DNA of 64,000 nucleotides from Eonycteris spelaea (taxonomy: Eukaryota; Chordata; Mammalia; Chiroptera; Pteropodidae), in NCBI GenBank assembly GCA_003508835.1, contig PUFA01000144.1, positions 992,001-1,056,000 of the forward strand, in the 5' to 3' direction. Positions 39,265-50,950 of this stretch are shown here, one piece after another (within the stretch, counting starts at the first letter, position 1; the number at the start of each line of letters is the position of its first letter). A program made the position numbers and the translations under genes. Under the pieces are notes generated by a model. It worked only from the letters and a program-made list of their open reading frames with translations. It did not search any database and was not told where the DNA came from.

Positions 39265-39380
39265 CTGCAAGTTCAGGAGGCTTGGGTTCTTCAACTAATC
39301 ACTCATGTGACCATGGCTACTTAATCTCTCTGAACTGACCTCAGTATTCTCATCTAGAATACTTACATGAGGCCTAGTAG
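39265..39380 (+). mobile_element. MIR SINE fragment
   Basis: CTTGGGTTCTTCAACTAATC, ATGTGACCATGGCTACTTAA and CAGTATTCTCATCTAGAATA match the MIR core. It lies about 130 bases before exon 2 of CNRIP1, in intron 1. Confidence 0.55.
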
Positions 39381-39394
39381 GACTCTATCAGTGG

Positions 39395-39570
39395 TCCTCT
39401 TCTTCAGTTTCTCATTTGTGGAGCTGTTAAAAACCTAGCTATACCCAGTCCCATCAAAACCCCCAGAGATTAGGGTTCAGTTGGTCTAGGATGTGGTTTG
39501 GGTGCTGGTAAATTTATTTTTTTAAGATTTTCTAGGTGATTCTAATGTGTAGGTAGGGTTGAGAAACACT
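39395..39570 (+). mobile_element. hAT-type MITE remnant (MER5-like)
   Basis: AACCCCCAGAGATTAGGGTT, GGTCTAGGATGTGGTTTGGG and TTTCTAGGTGATTCTAATGT, closing on GGTTGAGAAACAC, follow a MER5-like consensus. It lies in intron 1 of CNRIP1. Confidence 0.65.
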
Positions 39571-39687
39571 AAAGTAATAATTTTTTTTTTTATGTTCCAA
39601 CAGTCAGGCGTCCTGTGAGTTGGGGTACTCTTCCTCAAGCCAGCCACACCACCAGAAATTCTCACTGGCATTATTCCCTTGTATTAG

Positions 39688-39855
39688 GATGATGGTTCTC
39701 AAGCAGTAATCCCTGAACTTGAAAGAACAATATCACCTGCCAACCTATTAGAAAGCAAATTCTTAAACCCCACTCTAGGGTGAGGCTTAGCCATCTGTGT
39801 TTTAACAAGCCCTCCATGTGATTCTGATATACACTCAAGTTTGAGAACCCTGGGT
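39688..39855 (+). mobile_element. hAT-type MITE (MER5-like)
   Basis: It opens ATGGTTCTCAAGCAGTAATC and closes GTGATTCTGATATACACTCA then AGTTTGAGAACCCTGG; the GTTCTCAA and TTGAGAAC ends are inverted repeats. Middle text TGTGTTTTAACAAGCCCTCC is diagnostic of the group. Confidence 0.8.
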
Positions 39856-40947
39856 TAGGTCATTGAAAAACCTTGATAAAATTAAAGTATAACTAGAAAA
39901 AGTTTTGTCATTAACACAAACTGGTTTTTTAATTTGAAAAATAGAAAACTACCCAGAAGAAAATTGCATATAGAACAGATAACCTGAGAAAAGAGGTTGC
40001 TAGGAAAGAAGGAAAGGAAGAGTCTAGATCACATGGCAATACACAGAACACTGGGAAATGGGAGTAATGGGTGCATGGAGCTGTGGGGGATGCTGACAAA
40101 TAGATGGACCAGGAGTACCAGAAACAATCCAGGTTTGGTTCTAGGTTTTTGAACTAAGGCCTGGCATCTAAAAGGCCAAAACAAGTTTATGGAATTAATG
40201 ACCACGGATGGACATTTAAGCTATTAAAGGTGTTTGGTGGATGCAAAGCCCCACCCCATCTCCCCTCAGAATATGGTAGATGATATAAATGCTGGCTATT
40301 TCCTCCTTCCACGCTAGACTTCATATCATGTTTAGGTGGAGACGGAGAGGTAAATGACTCCACCCCTGGGTACTTCTCCATAGCTACTGCATCCTAACCA
40401 CACTGACTTTCCGCCTGAGGTCCACCAGGCACATCAACTGTGGTAGCAGGGAAGGTAAGTCCTGCCATGAATGAATAAACAAACAAACAAAAAAACACCA
40501 CCCCCTCCCCGTCTTTTGTTTTAAGTATGTTGCCAATCCCAGGCACCATCACTAGGCTGAACAGACAGACAACTCAGGAAAAAAAGAAAAAACACTGGGC
40601 ACGAAAAAACCGTCAAACTAGGCCAAACAGAGGAGGCTGTGCTCTGACCTGTGGCTGTTCCTCCAGCACCGGGGTCCTCAGCCACATAAGAGCGGATGGT
40701 GGAGTGAGGTGCGTCCTCAGGGAGCCCCAATAACCACCCTATCCCCCGCCTTTACACTACATTCCTCAGCCGTTCTCCCTCCTTCATCCTTGCGGTCCGA
40801 CCCGGGCAGAATGCCAGGACTGGGGAGCGTAGGACCGAGATTGAGGAAGGTGAACCCCAAGGCTAGCCGCTCGCATCTGCACCACTCTGGCCGCCTGGGG
40901 GTTCACGCCGAGGGCTGGACAGAAGGGATGAGAAATTTACAATGGGA

Positions 40948-40974
40948 AACCAAAAACCAAAAACCAAAAACCAA
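40948..40974. repeat. (AACCAAA)n short tandem repeat, about 4 copies
   Basis: AACCAAA units in intron 1 of CNRIP1, at the edge of the CpG island. Confidence 0.9.
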
Positions 40975-41240
40975 CCCTAGCCCCCAGGCGTCCTGTCGCT
41001 GTTTTAAGCATCCCACCCCGCGGTGGGTGGAGAGAAGTGAGAATTGAGGAAAGAAAAGAGTTAAGGCAGAGGAGGGGACCAAGAGGAACAAGGAGCTGAC
41101 TCTGCTCCCCAACGCCAGGTCCGGCTGGGCGCCGCACGAGCCCAGAGAGGCCCGGGAGCCTCAGGCTGTTCCCGGGCCTCCGTCTTCCGCGCGTACCCCG
41201 GGGAGGGGGGCAGGCATCCGCGGCGCGCGCCCGCACTCAC

Positions 41241-41419
41241 TCGACCTGCAGCGTGCTGGGCTTAATCTTCACCTCCACCTTATAGGAGGAGCCGGTGAGC
41301 AGCTTGATGGTGCGGTTCTGGCCGAAGCGCTGCCCGTCTACCTTGAAGAAGACCGGGCCATCATTGGGCTGGATGCGCAGCGCGATGGAGAGGCGCACCA
41401 GGCCCGGCAGGTCCCCCAT
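41241..41419 (-). CDS. CNRIP1: CNRIP1 exon 1, coding part (residues 1-59 plus two bases of codon 60)
   Basis: The exon encodes the N-terminus, opening [20 protein letters not shown] and ending at STLQV plus the first two bases of a Glu codon. The protein begins with the strand-rich half of the beta-barrel fold known for this family; there is no signal peptide or membrane segment, in keeping with a soluble cytosolic protein. The ATG has G at -3 and G at +4, a strong initiation context. The exon ends at 41241 before a GTGAGT donor (41240 downward); reading on without splicing gives a TGA at once, so the splice is needed. Relative to the human protein as I remember it, Phe25 replaces Tyr. The exon sits inside the CpG island. 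Confidence 0.96.
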
Positions 41420-42519
41420 GGCTGGGCGCGGGGCGGACGCGGCAGCTCAAGGGGGCGGAGGACTGCGAGTGCGGCGACCCAGCAGCTGGAGTGCGGTGGG
41501 CGGAGAGGAAGCTCCGGGAGGGAGAGGGAGGTGGCGGAGGGGAGGCTGCAGCTAGCAGCCCGCGCCGTCCGCCCGGGCTTTGGAGGAGCCGCTTCTGAGT
41601 CTGTGGCCTTCCGCCTCTCTTGGTGAGAAAGCGAGAGGTTGGAACAGTTCCCAAGCCCCGAGCCCCCGCATGCCTCGCTTCTGTGCTGCGCCCTCCGCGC
41701 ACCCGTGGGCTCGCTGTGGCCCTGAGGCCGCAGACAGATCAACGCGGCTGGGGGCGAGAGAGTTAATCCTGTTTACGCAGCACAATCCCCTGCAGCTCCG
41801 GGAGAAGACATTTAGGCTCCTCCTAGAGCGGTACTTGGCGGTTGGAGGAGAGGATTGGGTGGGAGGGTGTAGAGAGTAGGGTTCAGCGACACTACACCGA
41901 GGAGCTGGACGTCGAAATCTAGATACCACCTCGGTCAGTAAAGCGGGGAGACCATTGGTCACCATCGCTCGCGGATCCGGCTTCAGGCACACAGGAGGAA
42001 ACTGAGAGGCGTAAGGGAGACGGGAAGCGAAGCAGGAAATCACTACCCTGTGATTTAAATTTCAGGAAATATGTCTTTCCAAAGCGTAGGGGAAATGGCC
42101 AAGGGTCTGGTAATGTGGGACAAGAAAGAGAAAAAGGAAATAACCAATATCTGTTCAAGGAGCTGCGTCTTGTGGGTTTGTATTTCCATTATGCATATTC
42201 TTGTCTCAAGAATGACACAGTGTAATGAATCACATGTATTTACAGATTTTGATGGGTGAGCTATTAACCCTGTAAAAGGCAACCGGCATGTGTTTAAGAT
42301 ATAGTTGACGAGGATGGCCAAGAGGAGGGATCCTCAATAAAAGATTGTTGGCAGAGTCCTCGGTGGGACACAGCAGAGTTTAGATTTGCATAGTAAGCGT
42401 GATTAGAAAGTCTTCAGGCAGAAGTCGGTTGACAGATCCTGATTTTGGAAGCAAAAGGAGACCAAGAGTATTAGGGCTGTACTGGGAATGGCTTCAGAAA
42501 GCGGAGAGTGAGCTCCTGC

Positions 42520-42530
42520 TTCAGCACCAC
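42520..42530 (+). promoter_or_regulatory. REST/NRSF left half-site
   Basis: TTCAGCACCAC equals the left half of the RE1 (NRSE) consensus. The right half (GGACAGCGCC) is not present in register. It lies about 1.1 kb upstream of the CNRIP1 start codon, next to a CAGGTG E-box. Confidence 0.3.
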
Positions 42531-42887
42531 CCAGGTGGATAGTACCAGGGCCAGTGAGCACACCTGAGGGGTGGAGAACCAGGGACGAATGAGTAGGGAC
42601 GGGTCTGTTTGCTAAGTTTTTGTTTACCTAGGGTAGTACTGCTTTTCTCTAGAAACAGCGTCATCTCGAAAGTGATTTATTTCCTACATTATTCTGCAAA
42701 AATGAAAATAAATCCACTTTAACTCTCATTACGCAATTGTTTGCAATGCTCCCTACAGTATTCTGACTAGCATCAAGTTCTGTAGGGCGGCCAAATTTTG
42801 TGCGTTATTCGCTTCTCTGTCATTGGATAGATTTTCTGACTACACCATAGTTGCTGATAGTAAATCATATCCTTCTAAAAAACTGAG

Positions 42888-42985
42888 ATATATTTATATA
42901 TGTATATATATACACACACACATATATATACAAGTATGTATATATACATATATATGTATGTAAAATCTGTACATATATACATATC
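42888..42985. repeat. TA/CA/TATG alternating microsatellite cluster
   Basis: A composite of TATATA, CACACA and GTATAT blocks, about 1.5 kb upstream of the CNRIP1 ATG. Confidence 0.92.
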
Positions 42986-43179
42986 TCTTATCTATAATGT
43001 ATTTTGGTTCGTCAAAAAGACTTTGTGGCAGGAGCGTTGTTTCTTCAGATCACCCAATAATGTCTATCATAGTTTCTTCTGCAAAGGGACCCTTCAAGTA
43101 TTTGCTGATTTAACCAAGTTGTTCTGACTTCACCAGAAAAGAGGGAGTAAGATTGGAGGGAATGGCTTGAAAATGTTCC

Positions 43180-43430
43180 TGGCAGCATAGGCAGTTTGTG
43201 TAGTGGTTTAGCCCAGAAGTACTACGAGACTTGTTAAAATTCCCACTCTACCACTTTGTCAGCTGTGTGAACTTGGGTAAGTGTCATTACTTCTTGGAAA
43301 CAGTTTTTTCATCTGTAAAATAGGTGCGGGAAGCAGACCCTATCTCTCTGGTAGGGTTGTTGTGAGGATCAAAAGAGATGATGCACATTCTAGCACCTGA
43401 CTCTATTATCAGTTGTTACTAAGTGGAAAT
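43180..43430 (+). mobile_element. MIR SINE, near full length
   Basis: TGTAGTGGTTTAGCCCAGAA, CAGCTGTGTGAACTTGGGTA, TTTTCATCTGTAAAATAGGT and GTAGGGTTGTTGTGAGGATC give the full MIR order. Confidence 0.85.
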
Positions 43431-43459
43431 GCAATGTCAATAAACACATGTAAGGATGC

Positions 43460-43960
43460 TTAATCATCTCTAGTAGAAGAGTCAGATGAATACAAATTAA
43501 ATCAGTATTATTAAAACTACTTTTTGACTATAAGTTTGGCAAAATTTTAAAAGGTTTAAAATTCAGTGTTGGTAAAGACATAGGAAAATCCAACACTATT
43601 ATAAGCTGATAGAAAAACAACTGCTACAGCCTTTTATTAAAAGTAATCTGAAGAATGTATCAAAAGTTTAAAATTATATATATAATCATATACATGTAAT
43701 TAAGCATACACACACACACCTCTTGAGTCAGCAATTCTACTTTTAAAAACCCATTCTTCAGAAGAAATAAAGGCATTGTTACATTTGATATATTCAATAT
43801 GGATGTTATTGTAGCATTGATTATAAAAATGAAAATAAAGCATAAATGAATGTCAAATAAGTAAACGGCTGAATAAGTTCTCATATACTATACTATAGAA
43901 TTCATGTTACTGTTAAATAATAAATTATATGTTGTATTGGCAAACATATGCTAAAACTGT
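43460..43960 (+). mobile_element. L1M 3'-region remnant
   Basis: Diverged text follows the L1M pattern: AAATCCAACACTATTATAAG, GAGTCAGCAATTCTACTTTT, and ATGTCAAATAAGTAAACGGC. A short CA tract lies within it. No open frame of note. Confidence 0.5.
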
Positions 43961-43984
43961 TAATGATACAAGTGGGTGGCTACA

Positions 43985-44115
43985 CAGTGACAAACTGTGG
44001 AGCCCAAGGGCAGGCAGTTTTGTCTGTCTTGGTTACTGTTGTATCCTCAGCATGCACAGAACAGTGCCTAGCACATAGTAGTGCTCCATAAATATTTATT
44101 AAATTGAATTTCTGC
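43985..44115 (+). mobile_element. L2 LINE 3' end
   Basis: CCAAGGGCAGGCAGTTTTGT, then ATCCTCAGCATGCACAGAAC, GCCTAGCACATAGTAGTGCT and CATAAATATTTATTAAATTG is the standard L2 3' terminus. Confidence 0.8.
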
Positions 44116-44464
44116 CCTTGTTTTTAAATATGTTCACATGCAAATTCTCCCATATCTTGAAGAGTAATTAGATCTGTATGATTATCTGGAATAATGTAAA
44201 GAAAAAATTCTAATTGCAAATAATATTTACAGTATGATGGTCTTATAAAACATTAAAAATTTAAAATCATATATATCTGTGTATGTTTTTATTAGCAATT
44301 TTATAAGTATTAGAGGGTACATGACAAACTTAGTGGTTATTCTGGTGGATGGGGTGTGGAAAGAGGGTGATACTCTTAGAATTATTTTAAAATCTATTTG
44401 GAAATCTTCCTTTTTTTCTCAACCTTTTGTTCAGCAATCTCACAGTCTCAAGCCATTTTCCACC

Positions 44465-44650
44465 TGTGTATTGACGAGTGTTGGACGCAGAGTAAGATGG
44501 CTTCAGTTTGTCCTGGCTTAGCTACCAATTGGTTTCTTTATGTAAAACACTTAAAATCTTTGCATTTTGATTTTCATTATTGTAAAATGGGAGTTAAAAC
44601 ACTTCCTTCCCAACATCATGAAAACTAAGTGAGAAAATGAAAAGCGTTTA
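44465..44650 (+). mobile_element. MIR SINE fragment
   Basis: CCTGGCTTAGCTACCAATTG, TTCATTATTGTAAAATGGGA and AAACTAAGTGAGAAAATGAA follow MIR, strongly diverged. Confidence 0.55.
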
Positions 44651-44789
44651 AAAAAATTTCTTTTCAAATATGAGGTGCTGCTAATGCTGGGCAACATATA
44701 TTGGGAATAACATTTACAAAACCATGAAATGCAGCTTAAAATGGAATTAAGAAGTGTAGAAGTCACTGAATAACTTCTCGTCATTGATA

Positions 44790-45030
44790 CAAATGTGCAA
44801 AGATTATGGAGTCTAATAGATCTGTGTCTGTTTCTTAATTCAAGCAAAACCAAGCTAGGTGGACTTGAATACGCAAAGCTACTTAGCCTCTCAGTGCTCC
44901 AGTGTTCTCATTTGTACGATGATGATGGTAAAATAGATCATGTTCATAGAACCAAAGGAAATTATGTAAAACACACAAAAGCATCAGTCGCATATTGACA
45001 CTCAATGCATTGTAGCTATTTTTATTTAAA
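44790..45030 (+). mobile_element. MIR SINE fragment
   Basis: ATGGAGTCTAATAGATCTGT, TACTTAGCCTCTCAGTGCTC and CTCATTTGTACGATGATGAT fit the MIR order from its 5' end. It directly follows another MIR copy. Confidence 0.6.
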
Positions 45031-45884
45031 AATATACTTACTATGTTTTTAAGGTAGCTAGCATTATGATGTAAATTGATGACCTTAAACATTGTCTGTC
45101 AACAGGGCAGCCACTATTATCACTCTTTTGGAAGTTGATAAATTAGGCCCAAATGAATGGTGGGGCTTGGTAGAGGAATCAGGCTAACATTCCATTGTCC
45201 CAGTCTCCAGTGAATTCATAGTATAGACTTCAGAAATAATCAATGTTATGACATGGGTGTGTGTGTGTGCATATATCTAAAATCCAAACCCAGCATAAGT
45301 TATTTTCTTTTTTATTCAGTCTATGTTCAGGTACGGTTTAATATCTGCAGAAATTATTTATTTTTATTTTTAAATAAGTGTCAGTGATTTTATGATGTGC
45401 CAGACTCCTTTCTTTCTGCCTCAGGATATCTTGGTATCATAGATCTCAACCAGTTCACTGTACATTTATGTTAGGACTTCCCCTCTCATTTGATTTGCTA
45501 GACTTGAAAACAAAGTTATCTTCCTGGACCAGTTTTGGAGAATCTAGATCCTACTTTAGGCCCAAGGGATTTTGTACCCATGGTGATGAGCAGCAGGCCT
45601 TCTGTTTGTCTGCTAGACTCTTGGGGAATCCGGTTCCCTTCTCACACAGTCACCACACAGACTCTGGCTCGGTGAGGGCAATCTTGACATCAGTTCTTGC
45701 CTGCATTTGTTCAGGATCAATTTAGCATAGGAATTTACATTCAAATAAAAACAGGTTGTTTCCTGCCATAGATGTTATCTGTGAATAACCAGGATAGCAG
45801 TACTCACTTTTTCTCCACGAATGTGAATATTCAATTTTAAACTAAGAATTCCATAAGTGGCTTTCCCCTTTTTGATACTGATAT

Positions 45885-46065
45885 AGAACTTTAAAAAAAA
45901 ATGTGGTAAAATATGCTAGGACATTAAATACAATCACCCTTGTATAATCACCACCAAATATCCATCTCCAGAACATTTTCATCTTCCCTAGCTCAAGCCC
46001 TGTATCCATGAAACACTAACTTTCCATATCCCCTCCCCACAAGCCTCTGCAATGCTATATCTTTG
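45885..46065 (-). mobile_element. L1 3'UTR fragment, antisense
   Basis: The stretch GTGGTAAAATATGCTAGGAC through ATCCATCTCCAGAACATTTT and CCATGAAACACTAACTTTCC matches the reverse complement of a common L1 3'UTR block. It abuts the L2 copy that follows. Confidence 0.55.
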
Positions 46066-46084
46066 CATCTTGTTCTTTCATTTC

Positions 46085-46375
46085 TTGCTCTTTTCATTCA
46101 GGTCCCTGATCAAATGTTAGCTCATTAGAGAGCCATAAAATTAGCATCTTATGCCTTCACCCTACTAAATTTTTTTCAGAGCACTTATCACCATCCAGAA
46201 TTATAAAATATACATTCACTTGTCTACTTGTACATTGTTTCCCCAGCCAGCATAGAAATATCTTTAGGGAAGAGATTCCACCATATCTACAACTTTATTC
46301 CCAGTACTTAGAATAAGCCTAGCAAATAGTAGGTGCTTGATATTTGTTGAATGAATCAATCGATAAATTAAGTCT
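46085..46375 (+). mobile_element. L2 LINE 3' end
   Basis: AGGTCCCTGATCAAATGTTA, CAGAGCACTTATCACCATCC, then TTTATTCCCAGTACTTAGAA and TAGTAGGTGCTTGATATTTG with TTGAATGAATCAATC matches the last 300 bases of L2. Confidence 0.8.
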
Positions 46376-48984
46376 TCAGAATTATTTGTAATTATCCCAT
46401 CCATCAAGGTTAAGTCAAATCTTGCTTTCTCCTTAAAGCAGTTACTAACTAGCCCAGCCCTCACCAATACTCATTTCCTCTGAAGTCCTACAACAATTAT
46501 GGTGCAGCTTACTCACAAGTAATTGAAATATTAGGGGCAATGGTGGACTGAGAGAGGAGAAGATGAACATGGTTAACCCAAACTTACAATAAAACAGAAT
46601 TAGTCAAAGTCTAGTACAATATTAATATAATACTTTCATGCACTCAATATTTTTGAACATATTTCCTCCTCTATAGATTCCTTCCAAAAGGCAAAGATGG
46701 TAGAACTACTTTTAGGGACACTGAATGTTAGATGCATTGCCTGACCAAAAATTGGACCAGAGTTATTCATCTTTAAATAATACAATAAAGCCCATAAAAT
46801 GTGAGCTTATCACTGAACAAAATGTTGTTTGGTTTTTTTTTAAGGAGTTCCATATATTCTACCTGCAGTCTGAGATATTGATCACAATTCTATTTTTGTT
46901 CTCTGCTCCCCTCCCTGAACATTCTCCATCTTCATACCGAACAGCCTCACATAACTGTCATTTCTCAGGGTTTACAAACATGGTTTCCATGTATTATACT
47001 TAAGTCATTTTAGTTACTGCCATTTTCTTCAATATGTTCTCTGAAGAAATTTTTAAAAGTGACCCTTACTTTATTTTTACTCTGTTAAATGTATGTGAAA
47101 GAATATGTCTCTTAATATTTTCTCCCTTCCAAATTTTCTGTTTGTTCAAATATTTCAAAAATTTTTTCAATCTCAAGATGCTGACATTTTGATTACTAAG
47201 GTTATATTAATAATACTTAAACTTTTAGATGTTCAATGACAGAGTATAACTCAGCTTTTCACAGAACAGTGGCAGAATGTCAGGCTGTGGCACATTAGTA
47301 TAGATTGTATCTGATTGGTGAGGGGTTTAATTGGTGAGGGGCTTAGCATATGGTTATAACCAATAGAATCTTTAACATGCAAGCATTGTGGCAATTTTAA
47401 TTTTTTTCACAAGTGCAATATTACTTTTTAAATGCGCTTTAGCTGAAAACGATTTAACACAACCAGATAATTGGTAATTGAATACTATAATAATTATATT
47501 TATATACTCATATAATTCTCTAATTTTTTATGTCTTTTGTTTCAATCATATATAATTTCCTGTTATTTAATTTATACTCCAACCTAGCACAGTTGCTTGA
47601 CCCCAGATTTATTTGCAAGTGGTTTTAAGTAAAGAAACTCAATTCTGACCAGCTTGCGGGGAGACCATCCGGGTATATTATGTAACTCAGGAAGCCTCAG
47701 TGAAGCAATAGATAGGAGAGGGAAGGATCAGTTGGACCTCAGGAATAACTGGAACTATAACCTTTAGAACCAAATAGTTGGAGAGAGAAAATCATTTCTC
47801 CAAATAAAGAGGAAGTGTTTCTCAAAGGAGAACCAGTGAAGGTGCTGGGCAGGCAAAAAGAAGACGTAAAATAAGTGATGGAGAAGGAATTTGAGCTGAG
47901 ATGGTCTAAGTCCAGGGCCTAAACTCTGAGCACAGCGGCCTGACAAGCCTATCACCACTGATAACCCTTGTCAAGCGAGTCAAATTTGGCTTCCTATGTG
48001 TGATAACCTTGACCCTGTTTCTAAGCTTATGAGGTTCAAAGACCAGACAGAACTTTTTAACGACCTCTTGAAAATTTATCCTACGATTAGAGTTCTCTGA
48101 TTAAGAAACAAATTGAATAAAGGAAATTAGAGCATCTGGTTATTTTCCCAGTTGCTGATTCTTACCTGTTTCTCATCATGCACATATGTGCCCACACGCT
48201 CAGGTGCCTGAGCATACCCTCAAAACTGAAACAGAATACACAATTTCAATACTTTTCTAAATGTCTAGAAGGTTTCATGAACATTAAGAAATTCTCATAC
48301 CCTGAAATCATGAAATGCAGTGAGACAGTTTCCTGCTAATGATGATTGGCCTGGCTCCAAGCTTCTGTCGGGATCATGTGATCGGCTTGGCAGAGTGACC
48401 ATTATTTTCTTGCTTTTCCTGCCTTATGCTTTACAAAATATCATCTTGAATAATCACAGGACCCATAACACTGATGAGTAAGAAGCATTAGACAGTGGAA
48501 TAGATTATTGTGCATTATAAAGGAAAATCGGGTGACTGAAAATCAAAGCACAATTCCCAATGGCAAAATTGTCACCTAAAATGCAATAATATACTGTCTG
48601 AAAAGATACAGGAAAGTGTGATCAAGGAGAGTTGGAGAGTTACATAACAGGTTAAGAAGAAGCAAAAAATACTTTCACTTTTTTCTTGAGAGGGAAAGAT
48701 GCTATTAAACCACTAGATTCTGAAAATATGACCAGTGTTTTATGGAAAATAATATGCAGAGAATTATTCCCCTCTTTTTTTCACTAGTTCCATATTTGGC
48801 AAAGACATTTAAAAAGATGGAATAAAGTCTTAGTTTCAGGGAATGTCTGAATACAGCAAGGTTCATGGACAGGGCACTCAGACAAGGGATTAGGTTTTGA
48901 GTCAGAGAAGAGGGGTCTTAAAGAGCAACAATAGTGAGGGATTAAAGTTAGGAACCAACAGATTTTGGCCTAACGTAGGTGCTC
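46376..48984. other. Intergenic, unassigned
   Basis: No repeat, exon or motif recognised. Short direct copies of TTGGTGAGGGG (47316 and 47331) are visible. Frames are short and unsupported. Confidence 0.5.
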
Positions 48985-49260
48985 TACTACTTATTTATGG
49001 ATGTATAAAAAATTCCCTCAAAACTTAGCAGCTAAAAACAAGATACATTTATTATCTTACAGTTTATTTTATTTTATTATTTTACAGTTTGATGAAGGAG
49101 GAGTCCAGGAGAGTTTAGCTGGGTGATTTTAGTGCTGAGTCCCAAACACTCAAGCTCTTAGCTGTGGCTGCAGACATATGAAGGCTTGACTGGGGGTGGG
49201 GGTCTGCTTCCAAGATCTGAAGGAGAGAGTTGAGGGGAGAGAGAGAGAGGGAATGCACCC
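48985..49260 (-). mobile_element. MLT1-type LTR fragment, inverted
   Basis: CCTCAAAACTTAGCAGCTAA, ATACATTTATTATCTTACAG, TTTAGCTGGGTGATTTTAGT and TATGAAGGCTTGACTGGGGG match an inverted MLT1 LTR. A GA-rich stretch and a 9-G run (49336-49344) follow. Confidence 0.65.
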
Positions 49261-49579
49261 AAGACAGAAATCACAGTGTTTATAACCTCATCTCAAAAGT
49301 GATGAACCATCACCGCTACCATAGGCTACTGTGATGGGGGGGGGACCACACAAGGAGTGACTACCAGGAGGTGAATATCCCCGGGGGCCAGTTTAGAGGC
49401 TGGGTTCAACAGGCACAAAAGCATTTCTTAAGCTTAGTCTCCCTAAGGGATGTCAGGTCAAATAAGAATCTTTGTAGTGATGAAGGCCCCCAAAAGCACA
49501 GACACTTTTTGTTTCAACAATTAGCTTTAAAAAAAAAAATTTTTTTAAGTTATCCCTGCACTGCAAATACTTTAAACAT

Positions 49580-49905
49580 AGGTCATCAAATTGTAGCCTT
49601 TGGGGCTAAATTTAATTCTGCCTATTTTTTATGGCCCATGAACTAAGAATTATTTTACATTTTTCGATGGTTGGAAAAAATTTAACAAATTATATTTAAA
49701 GACATGAAAACTATGTGATTCAAATTTGAGTCCATAAATAAAGTTTTATTGGAAAATAAGCAGTTATACTCATTTATTGAGGCATTGCCTGGGCTGCTCT
49801 TGTACTAAAACAGCAGTAATTGCAGCAGGCACTGTATGGCCTGCACATTCTAAAGTATTTACTGTTTGTGTCTTAAAAAGTTTTCCAATCCTTGACTTAA
49901 AAGTA
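49580..49905. mobile_element. hAT-type DNA transposon remnant
   Basis: AGGTCATCAAATTGTAGCCT, AATAAAGTTTTATTGGAAAA, CTGTATGGCCTGCACATTCT and AAAAAGTTTTCCAATCCTTG follow a known mammalian hAT element whose ends face each other as inverted repeats. Family not pinned down. Confidence 0.65.
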
Positions 49906-50137
49906 CATTTTATATAAATTTAAAATTTACATTTTAAATGTCTTTGTTACTTATAAATAATAAAGGATATAAAGCATTTTTATCGATAAAAGTATGTCTT
50001 AGTGATTAATATTTCTATAATAAAATAACATTGCTAAATCTTATAGGCACTCTGATATTGTTACATTCATTCAGCATATATCCATATTTAATTCAGGTAG
50101 TTAATGAACTGTGTGCTGTATTTTAAAAGATAATGGT

Positions 50138-50950
50138 GTTACGGAGAGTGGAGTCCTCTCCCAGGGTGTTGTCCAGGTTCTTGATATCTCGAACAAAGAA
50201 TTGAGCAGACACAGAAATACAGTAGAAAAGTTTTATTAGAAGGGAAAGGACACTTCTAGAACTGGAAGTGAGCCTGAGCAAGAGAAGCGTGGCTCAAAAG
50301 GACTAGTAAAAAACTTTTGGGGTTTTTATCCCTTTTTGCTGTGGGTGGTGACTTTTCTTAGAGGATTGGGCTTCCTTGATTGACAACTAAGATTGACAGG
50401 ACTCACCGATTGACCATTTTGCTTTCTGCATGTTTGTTCCCAGAATTCAGTCTGCTATAATGATATTAATGAACTTCTGAGTATATGCATTATATTATAA
50501 TGATGGTATAATGAAACTCAGGTGAGTTGAAAGTGGTTGGGGTCTTCATTGTGCAGGTGCGAGTGACTGGCTTAAACTGGTACCTAATTCTCTGCCTACT
50601 TGTTTCTTTGTGTGAATTAAAAAATGCCTCTGGCTTGCTTAATTGTGGTCACATTAGGGCAGACCCCTTCTAGGATAGGATGACCTCAGTGTCTCTGCAG
50701 GCAGACCTGAAACGCCCTAACTAGTTTTCTGGCCTAACTCTTTTCTAAGAGCCATGAACCCCCATATTATTAATATGGATGTTGAGGGACTGGAGGTCTC
50801 TTCTTCTGTATCTGTTTCCTGCTAAGAATGGCCGTAGTCCCTGCCTACAGTGTTTTCATGGAGCTCTTTCCCTTTCTGCCTCAGTAGGGTGAGGTCTTGG
50901 GTTTCCTGCTGGAGTGCCAGCTCAGTCCCTAGACAAGGAAAAGAAACAAA
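50138..50950 (-). mobile_element. ERV-type LTR, inverted
   Basis: It starts at TGTTACGGAGAGTGGAG on the plus strand (the CA end of the LTR in reverse). The poly(A) signal is reversed in AGTTTTATTAGAAGGGAAAG near 50230. The text through 50930 (retained CCTGCTAAGAATGG, CTCAGTAGGGTGAGGTCTTG) is U3-like. The left boundary is good; the right is not, and related sequence may run to about 51350. No gag, pol or env frame is visible, so it appears to be a solo or broken LTR. Confidence 0.6.

Larger units (their letters stand above)
39135..41240 (-). other. CNRIP1: CNRIP1 intron 1
   Basis: The 2.1 kb intron runs from a GTGAGT donor to a TTGCAG acceptor. From the exon 2 side it holds a MIR fragment (about 39265-39380), two hAT-type MITE remnants (39395-39570 and 39688-39855), then about 900 bases of unique sequence, and finally the CpG-island half with a short AACCAAAA-type tandem repeat at 40948-40974. 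No further coding sequence is visible. Confidence 0.9.
23715..41560 (-). other. CNRIP1: CNRIP1 gene span (three exons, minus strand)
   Basis: This is the whole transcription unit as far as the sequence shows it. The order on the minus strand is CpG-island promoter and 5'UTR, exon 1, a 2.1 kb intron, exon 2, a 14.3 kb intron, then exon 3 with the 3'UTR. The coding segments are 179, 151 and 165 nt; together they make 495 nt, or 164 codons plus stop, with no frame break. Donors are GTGAGT (intron 1) and GTAAGG (intron 2), and both acceptors end in CAG. The gene product binds the C-terminal tail of the CB1 cannabinoid receptor and dampens its constitutive signalling (established for human and rodent CRIP1a). 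The transcription start and the exact cleavage site cannot be read from sequence, so the outer limits are estimates. Confidence 0.93.
40780..41980. promoter_or_regulatory. CNRIP1: CpG island covering the CNRIP1 promoter and exon 1
   Basis: This is the only stretch of the window that is strongly G+C-rich and full of CpG. It spans the first exon, the first few hundred bases of intron 1 and the presumed 5'UTR and promoter. Sp1-type GGGCGG boxes lie just upstream of the ATG on the plus strand, for example at 41453-41458 and 41498-41503. I see no TATA box, as is usual for a broad CpG-island promoter. In human, the CNRIP1 promoter island is known to become methylated in colorectal tumours. The edges are estimated from CpG density by eye. 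Confidence 0.85.
41981..43179. other. Upstream flank of CNRIP1, unassigned
   Basis: No recognised interspersed repeat between the CpG island and the TA/CA cluster at 42888. It contains the REST half-site noted at 42520. Possible proximal regulatory DNA, by position only. Confidence 0.45.

Noticed and set aside
41338..42043. Several long frames (134, 113 and 163 codons, minus; 86 and 99 codons, plus) in the CpG island
   Set aside because: G+C-rich DNA has few stop codons. They overlap exon 1 and the 5'UTR of CNRIP1 in other frames, and look like low-complexity Ala/Arg/Pro/Ser.
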